The notes under the pieces were generated by a model. The model saw only the letters and a list, made by a program, of their open reading frames with translations, was not told the origin of the DNA and made no database searches. A stretch of 7,766 nucleotides of DNA. Origin: JASHVB01 sp049522565. Lineage in GTDB: Bacteria; Pseudomonadota; Alphaproteobacteria; Acetobacterales; Acetobacteraceae. Location: the NCBI GenBank assembly GCA_049522565.1, contig JBEKNT010000338.1:1-7766 (forward strand). The letters run 5' to 3'. Made by a program: the position numbers and the translations under genes. Positions 5,691 through 7,766 of the stretch are shown here, in pieces (within the stretch, counting starts at the first letter, position 1; every line of letters starts with the position of its first letter).

Positions 5691-6230
5691 ATGACCGCGC
5701 AGACCAAGGGCCGGATCCGTCACGTAGCGCTCAGCGTCGAGGATCCGTGGGAAACGGCTGAATTCTATAAGCAGGCCGTGGGCCTGCAGGAAGTCACCGA
5801 ACTTGATGGCCCACTGGCCGAGGGCGTGTTCCTGACCGACGGGGTGGTCAATCTCGCAATTTTGCACTTCAAGAGCGACGAGGCGGCGCAAGGCACCGGC
5901 AAGGATTTCGTCGGCATCCATCATATCGGCTTCTGGGTCGATGACGTGGTGGAGCAAGGCAAGATCGCGCGGAACGCCGGCGCGACCTGGATCATGGGCG
6001 ATCCGAACAACCCCGATGGCTATGAGGTGAAGCACACCGACCTGTCCGGGATCATCTTCGACATCGCGGCGCATGGCTGGGCGGGCTCGCAGCGCGACCC
6101 CGGATCGCCGGAGAACGTGGTGCATCCGAATCCGCGGCGCCGGCTGGCGAAGTTCGACGAGCGGCGGGCCAAGGCGCAGGCGAAGATCGCCGCAATACGC
6201 GCGGCGGAGACTGCTGCCGCGGCGGAATGA
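5691..6230 (+). CDS. VOC family protein (glyoxalase/bleomycin resistance/dioxygenase fold)
   Basis: A 179-residue protein made of one vicinal-oxygen-chelate domain (about residues 8-128) and a C-terminal extension. The first beta-alpha-beta module starts GRIRHVALSVEDPWETAEFY (7-26), the second GIHHIGFWVDDVVEQ (75-89), and the fold ends DPNNPDGYEVKHTDLSGIIF (104-123) then DIA. Likely metal ligands by position are H11, H78 and an acidic residue near the end of the domain (E112 or D124). The tail from 138 carries HPNPRRRLAKFDERRAKAQA, then an Ala-rich helix with many charges. The fold is used by glyoxalases, extradiol dioxygenases, epimerases and resistance proteins, so the reaction cannot be named. 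No signal peptide: cytosolic. It is divergent from the alcohol dehydrogenase and has no gene behind it on the same strand. The start is fixed by a good Shine-Dalgarno. Confidence 0.88.
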   Translation: MTAQTKGRIRHVALSVEDPWETAEFYKQAVGLQEVTELDGPLAEGVFLTDGVVNLAILHFKSDEAAQGTGKDFVGIHHIGFWVDDVVEQGKIARNAGATWIMGDPNNPDGYEVKHTDLSGIIFDIAAHGWAGSQRDPGSPENVVHPNPRRRLAKFDERRAKAQAKIAAIRAAETAAAAE

Positions 6231-6450
6231 CGGGTTGGGACCAGGCGGCCATAAGGTTGGTTGTCCGGCAGCGCACACCCATGCCGCGCTCCGGTCAGGG
6301 CCGGCGAATCACGATTTTTCGTAGTCCCATACAGCGAAGTCGTGAATGGCGGGGGTTCGCCGGTGGTGACGCGAGGGGAGGCCGTGGTACGAGGGGGGCG
6401 TGATGCGCGGCGTAGCCGCCGTGACGGGCGGCAAACAGGACGATCGAGCG
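6231..6450. other. Convergent spacer between the VOC gene and recQ
   Basis: Two genes end into these 220 bases from opposite sides. No gene was recognised. Small inverted repeats occur (ACGA/TCGT around a T4 loop at 6311-6322; GCGGC/GCCGC at 6407-6419), but neither has a following T-tract that would make a convincing intrinsic terminator. Confidence 0.4.
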
Positions 6451-7766
6451 TCAGTTAAATCGTCCAACCACCTCGAGCACCGACGTGCCATAGCGCTGCA
6501 GCTTGGAGGCGCCGACGCCCTTGATCTCCGCCAGCTCGTCCAGGTTCGCTGGCCGCACCGCCGCGACTTCGCGCAGCGTCGTGTCGTGGAAGATCACGTA
6601 GGGCGGCACTGACTGCGCCTTGGCCTCCGCGGCACGCCAGGCACGCAGCGCCTCGAACAGGCTCTCCGCCGCCGGCTCGGCAACCGCACCCACCGCAACC
6701 CCGGCAACACCGACAGCAGTACCGCGCCGGCGCTCCGGCCGTTCCACGTCGCGGGACCGGCGGGGTGCGTCCTGCCGCAGCATCACGCGAGTCTCGCCGC
6801 GCAGCACCGGCCGCGCCTTGTCCTGCACCAGGAACAAGCCGCCATGACCGGCGGTATCCACGTCCAACGCGCCCAACGCGATCAACTGGCGGATCAGCCC
6901 GCGCCAGAACGGCGGCTGATGGTCAGCCCCCACCCCGAAGGTGGGCAACTTGTCGTGCCGATGGCGCAACACCGCTTCGGTCGCCTCGCCACGCAGCACG
7001 GCGATGATGTGCAATGCGCCGAAAATCTGGTCGGTGCGATACACCGCCGACAGTACCTTCTGCGCCTCGACCGTGGCATCCAAGGTGATCGGCGGCGCGT
7101 CGCAATTGTCGCAATGGCCGCAATCGCCGGCGAACGCTTCGCCGAAGCAGGCGAGCAAGGCGCGCGTGCGACAGGTCACCGCCTCGGTCAACGCGACGAT
7201 CTCTTCCAACTTGGTGCGCATCACCCGCTTCTGCGCGTCCGGTGCCGCGGACTGCGCCAGCCAGTGCCGCGCCTGCGCCACATCCTGGCCGCCGAACAGC
7301 AGCAGCGTTTCCGCCGGATCGCCGTCGCGCCCGGCGCGACCGATCTGCTGGTACCAGGCCTCGGGACTGTCGGGCATGTCGAGATGCACGACGAAACGCA
7401 CGTCCGGCCGGTCGACGCCCATGCCGAAGGCGATCGTTGCGACGACGATCACCGGCTCACCGGACCGAAAGCGCGCCGCGGCCGCGCGCTTATGCTCCGG
7501 TTCCAGCCCGGCGTGGAAGGCGACCGCGGGAAACCCCTTCTCCACCAGCTTCGCGGCGACACGCTCGGTCTTGGCGCGGGAGCCGCAATACACGATGCCG
7601 CATTCGTTGGGATGGCGGGCAAGAAATTCCAGCAACTGCGCCGTCTCGCCAACCTTCGCCGCCGCGGCGAGATGCAAATTCGGCCGATGGAAGCTGGACA
7701 GGAACACCGCTGCGTCGTCCATGCGCAGCGCGCTCATGATGTCGCGGCGGGTGCGCGGATCGGCCG
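6451..7766 (-). CDS. recQ: ATP-dependent DNA helicase RecQ, 5' part outside the window
   Basis: The C-terminal 437 residues of a 3'-5' DNA helicase that acts in recombination and replication-fork repair. The frame is open through the right window edge; the first visible residues (ADPRTRRDI) correspond to the stretch after helicase motif III, so the Walker A and DEAH motifs lie outside. Numbering from the edge: the second helicase lobe has YCGSRAKTE (59-67), AFHAGLEPEHK (82-92), ATIAFGMGVDRPDVR (109-123) and the motif VI arginine finger in QIGRAGRDG (140-148). The zinc-binding subdomain has C198, C215, C218 and C221 with the expected C-x16-C-x2-C-x2-C spacing. The RQC winged helix follows (about 225-325), then a basic and Val/Ala/Gly linker (331-365), then an HRDC domain (about 367-434: YVIFHDTTLREVA and LAEIKGVGASKLQRYG). 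Stop TGA at 6451. All expected parts of a standard bacterial RecQ are present in order; nothing is broken. Confidence 0.95.
   Translation of the reverse strand, partial: ADPRTRRDIMSALRMDDAAVFLSSFHRPNLHLAAAAKVGETAQLLEFLARHPNECGIVYCGSRAKTERVAAKLVEKGFPAVAFHAGLEPEHKRAAAARFRSGEPVIVVATIAFGMGVDRPDVRFVVHLDMPDSPEAWYQQIGRAGRDGDPAETLLLFGGQDVAQARHWLAQSAAPDAQKRVMRTKLEEIVALTEAVTCRTRALLACFGEAFAGDCGHCDNCDAPPITLDATVEAQKVLSAVYRTDQIFGALHIIAVLRGEATEAVLRHRHDKLPTFGVGADHQPPFWRGLIRQLIALGALDVDTAGHGGLFLVQDKARPVLRGETRVMLRQDAPRRSRDVERPERRRGTAVGVAGVAVGAVAEPAAESLFEALRAWRAAEAKAQSVPPYVIFHDTTLREVAAVRPANLDELAEIKGVGASKLQRYGTSVLEVVGRFN

Noticed and set aside
6310..6344. Inverted repeat CACGA/TCGTG with inner TTCG/CGAA as a terminator for the VOC gene
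   Set aside because: The stem is interrupted, the loop is long and there is no T-tract after the second arm.
6407..6419. GCGGC-GTA-GCCGC hairpin as a recQ terminator
   Set aside because: Short five-base stem, 32 bases after the stop, with no T-tract on the minus strand.
1..7766. CRISPR array, tRNA or rRNA genes, phage or integrase genes, known defence systems
   Set aside because: No regularly spaced direct repeats, no cloverleaf-like sequence with CCA-type acceptor end and TTCGA loop in context, and no integrase or defence-protein motifs were seen. The only accessory content is the IS, the palindromes and the antitoxin debris.

Overview
This is a GC-rich window. Its gene content fits an alphaproteobacterium, probably of the Rhodospirillales/Acetobacteraceae type. 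The signs are an IalB-family periplasmic protein, GC-rich dispersed palindromes of a kind common in these genomes, an IS701-type transposase and a RecQ with an HRDC domain. The taxonomic call is inference; there is no rRNA or other decisive marker.

Layout, left to right. (1) 1-517, minus: most of an IalB-family exported protein, its 3' end cut by the window edge. (2) 518-780: spacer without a supportable gene. (3) 781-877: a near-perfect long palindrome. (4) 894-2448: an IS701-family insertion sequence with imperfect terminal inverted repeats. Its one transposase gene starts at a TTG with a strong Shine-Dalgarno and appears to change frame near its 3' end. (5) 2570-2980, plus: remains of two toxin-antitoxin regulators back to back. 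One is the N-terminus of an Xre/HigA-like regulator; the other is a frameshifted, mutated addiction-module antidote gene with no toxin gene beside it. (6) 2994-4172, minus: a stand-alone catalytic-domain methionine-synthase-like protein (MetE C-terminal family). (7) 4193-4294: a second copy of the long palindrome, filling most of the gap between genes 6 and 8. (8) 4309-5406, minus: a zinc-dependent medium-chain alcohol dehydrogenase. (9) 5691-6230, plus, divergent from 8: a VOC (glyoxalase/dioxygenase fold) protein. (10) 6451-7766, minus: the C-terminal three quarters of the DNA helicase RecQ, its 5' end outside the window.

The only plausible functional unit is the alcohol dehydrogenase followed by the MetE-like gene on the same strand, with the VOC gene reading away from the same 284-bp intergenic region. 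Together they suggest small-molecule metabolism (alcohol or aldehyde oxidation, a methyl- or thiol-transfer enzyme, a metal-dependent VOC enzyme), but no substrate can be named. Region 781-2980 (palindrome, IS, toxin-antitoxin debris) looks like an accessory insertion site between two core-type segments.

I found no convincing new defence or mobile system. The items most worth checking are the palindrome family and its position in the dehydrogenase/MetE-like transcript, the composite antitoxin remnant, and the transposase frameshift.
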